Part shown: in pieces, positions 62,951-64,000 of the stretch
Layout of the letters: each line of letters opens with the position of its first letter
Numbering within the stretch: the first letter of the stretch is position 1
Source: G963701675 sp963701675
GTDB lineage: Bacteria > Planctomycetota > Planctomycetia > Gemmatales > Gemmataceae
Assembly (NCBI GenBank): GCA_963701675.1
Contig: OY969623.1
Location: 7,874,001 to 7,938,000, forward strand
Length of the DNA stretch: 64,000 bases
Direction: 5' to 3'
Translations under genes and position numbers: made by a program
The notes under the pieces: model-generated
What the model was told of the DNA's origin: nothing
Databases searched by the model: none
The model's input: only the letters and a program-made list of their open reading frames with translations

Positions 62951-64000
62951 ATGAGGATTCGAGTCTCTACCAACATGTGCTTCAGCGTGACGAAGGTAAC
63001 ACGGCAACTTGGCGTCGGTAGCATCCGCGTGTTGGCACTGTTGACGGTGCTCAGCGCCTGTGTCGTGGTGTATGCACAGACTCCGGATAAGGCTTCGCCC
63101 AAGACCCCAATGCAAGCGCCGTCTACGCCGTCGAAAACGCCGCTTCCCAAATTGGAAGAGCCGCAAGTGGGGGACGATGACGACGGACTCTTGAAGCTCC
63201 CAAAAGAGGATACGAAGAAGGACCGGGAAAAGACCACGAAGCGTTATGAATTCCGACCGGTTACCGACTGGCCGAATCGAATCGATTTGCTGATTCGCCA
63301 AAGCCAAACTCCAATGGCATTTCGAACGATCGTTGCCGCCGGTACCGAACTGACGGTGCGGGAACGTACCGAGCTTTCGTATCAGGCTTTGAATGAACTT
63401 GCCGCACGCGCCGAGACGTCGAGGGTGCCGGCGAGCAGTCTTAAGCAGGCCAAAGATGCCCGCGAAAAGGCGAAACAGTTGACTGATCCGGTGATCGATC
63501 GAGCGATGGAGGCGATGGAGGAGCGTCTCAGCGTACAAGTCATTGTTTCCGACTTGCAGTCGCTCCGTGAGTTTTTGGAAAAAGGGCAGTGGGGCCAGGC
63601 CGCGAATCGGGCACAAGTCCGGCTGTTGCAGACCGAGCTACCTCCAGAAGTACGAACGTTGCTGGACGCCGTGAGCCGTGTTGGCCGAAACTCGCACGCG
63701 CTTGGCTTGCTCCAAGCCGCGCTGCGTGGAGCCGAGCGTGGTCGTAGCGTTTCCGAGACGGCCGATGTACTCCGTCGTTTGGACGACATGGATCAGTTCT
63801 CTCCGAACTTGCAAACACTTGTAAAGAGGTGGCTCGCTCTGACCGACTTGCGTGCGGCGATCGAGACGCCGTGGCAAAAGCCGCCCGCAGTGAGTGCCCT
63901 ACGAAAAAGCCTCAACAACTCCGGGTTGACCAACGAGCAGTCGGACGAGATGTCCCAAGATTTGGCAGTCAAGATGTTGCTCGACGGGTTCCCCAACGAA
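62951..64000 (+). CDS. Exported protein of unknown function, partial (C-terminus off the right edge)
   Basis: From the ATG at 62951 the frame stays open to the last base (350 codons visible); an ATG at 62975 is an alternative start. A signal peptide or anchor lies at about residues 27-45 (VLALLTVLSACVVVYAQ), followed by a Pro/Thr/Lys-rich linker and an acidic patch (PQVGDDDDG-type). The rest is a helical, Arg/Glu/Leu-rich domain with LSVQVIVSDLQSLREFLEKG and VLRRLDDMDQFSPNLQTL. No family is recognised. Confidence 0.75.
   Translation, partial: MRIRVSTNMCFSVTKVTRQLGVGSIRVLALLTVLSACVVVYAQTPDKASPKTPMQAPSTPSKTPLPKLEEPQVGDDDDGLLKLPKEDTKKDREKTTKRYEFRPVTDWPNRIDLLIRQSQTPMAFRTIVAAGTELTVRERTELSYQALNELAARAETSRVPASSLKQAKDAREKAKQLTDPVIDRAMEAMEERLSVQVIVSDLQSLREFLEKGQWGQAANRAQVRLLQTELPPEVRTLLDAVSRVGRNSHALGLLQAALRGAERGRSVSETADVLRRLDDMDQFSPNLQTLVKRWLALTDLRAAIETPWQKPPAVSALRKSLNNSGLTNEQSDEMSQDLAVKMLLDGFPNE

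Overview
The window looks like chromosome of a planctomycete, most likely near Gemmataceae. The evidence is the family content: three ECF sigma factors, two of them translationally coupled to large Ser/Thr kinases with TPR or WD40 tails; a BBP7-type outer-membrane barrel; giant SBBP/BNR propeller proteins; and five exported-type proteins whose N-termini carry an LExLExR ('LEPR'-like) motif. Base composition is GC-rich throughout and coding density is high. I saw no tRNA, rRNA, CRISPR array or insertion sequence.

Layout. 1-13.2 kb: a partial ECF sigma (minus), then an ECF sigma-TPR kinase pair, a 1682-residue SBBP/BNR surface protein, a second BNR-like surface protein, a small K+ channel (minus) and a stand-alone kinase. 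13.5-17 kb: a frameshifted small exported protein and an M16 peptidase. 17.3-22.3 kb: an asnB-devC-devA-devB row (amidotransferase plus DevBCA-type ABC exporter) in which devC and devB are broken by single-base indels. 22.4-26.8 kb: two small genes of unknown role, a BBP7 barrel, a LEPR-motif propeller protein and a small membrane-anchored protein. 27-31.3 kb: an M20/PepT-like peptidase, then a cyclic-di-AMP (ydaO-type) riboswitch in front of a KimA/APC-type transporter with Usp-like domains. 31.4-40.3 kb: an M28-PDZ peptidase, an ECF sigma-WD40 kinase pair, a LEPR-motif FN3-like protein and a coiled-coil protein. 40.6-43 kb: egtB-egtD (ergothioneine). 43-53 kb: housekeeping genes: topA, a PpiD/SurA-like membrane protein, hflX, scpB, an HdeD-like protein and a NhaD/ArsB-type antiporter. 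52.7-60.4 kb: an aminotransferase, then a minus-strand row of S9 peptidase, sialidase-like, ThpR, PfkB kinase, MaoC, a broken zinc-ribbon gene and a CoxG-like protein. 60.5-64 kb: a LEPR-motif FG-GAP protein, a second PfkB kinase and a partial exported protein.

Three themes stand out. First, the arrangement ECF sigma - Ser/Thr kinase - LEPR-motif surface protein occurs twice and suggests signalling modules dedicated to the cell surface. Second, the 5 kb surface-protein gene has absorbed several kinds of intergenic-type repeats (palindromes, a foldable GC-rich element, heptamer-like tandem repeats) in frame. Third, six single-base frameshifts affect five genes; three of the six lie in the DevBCA exporter. 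They could be real decay or assembly indels, and this decides whether the exporter is functional.
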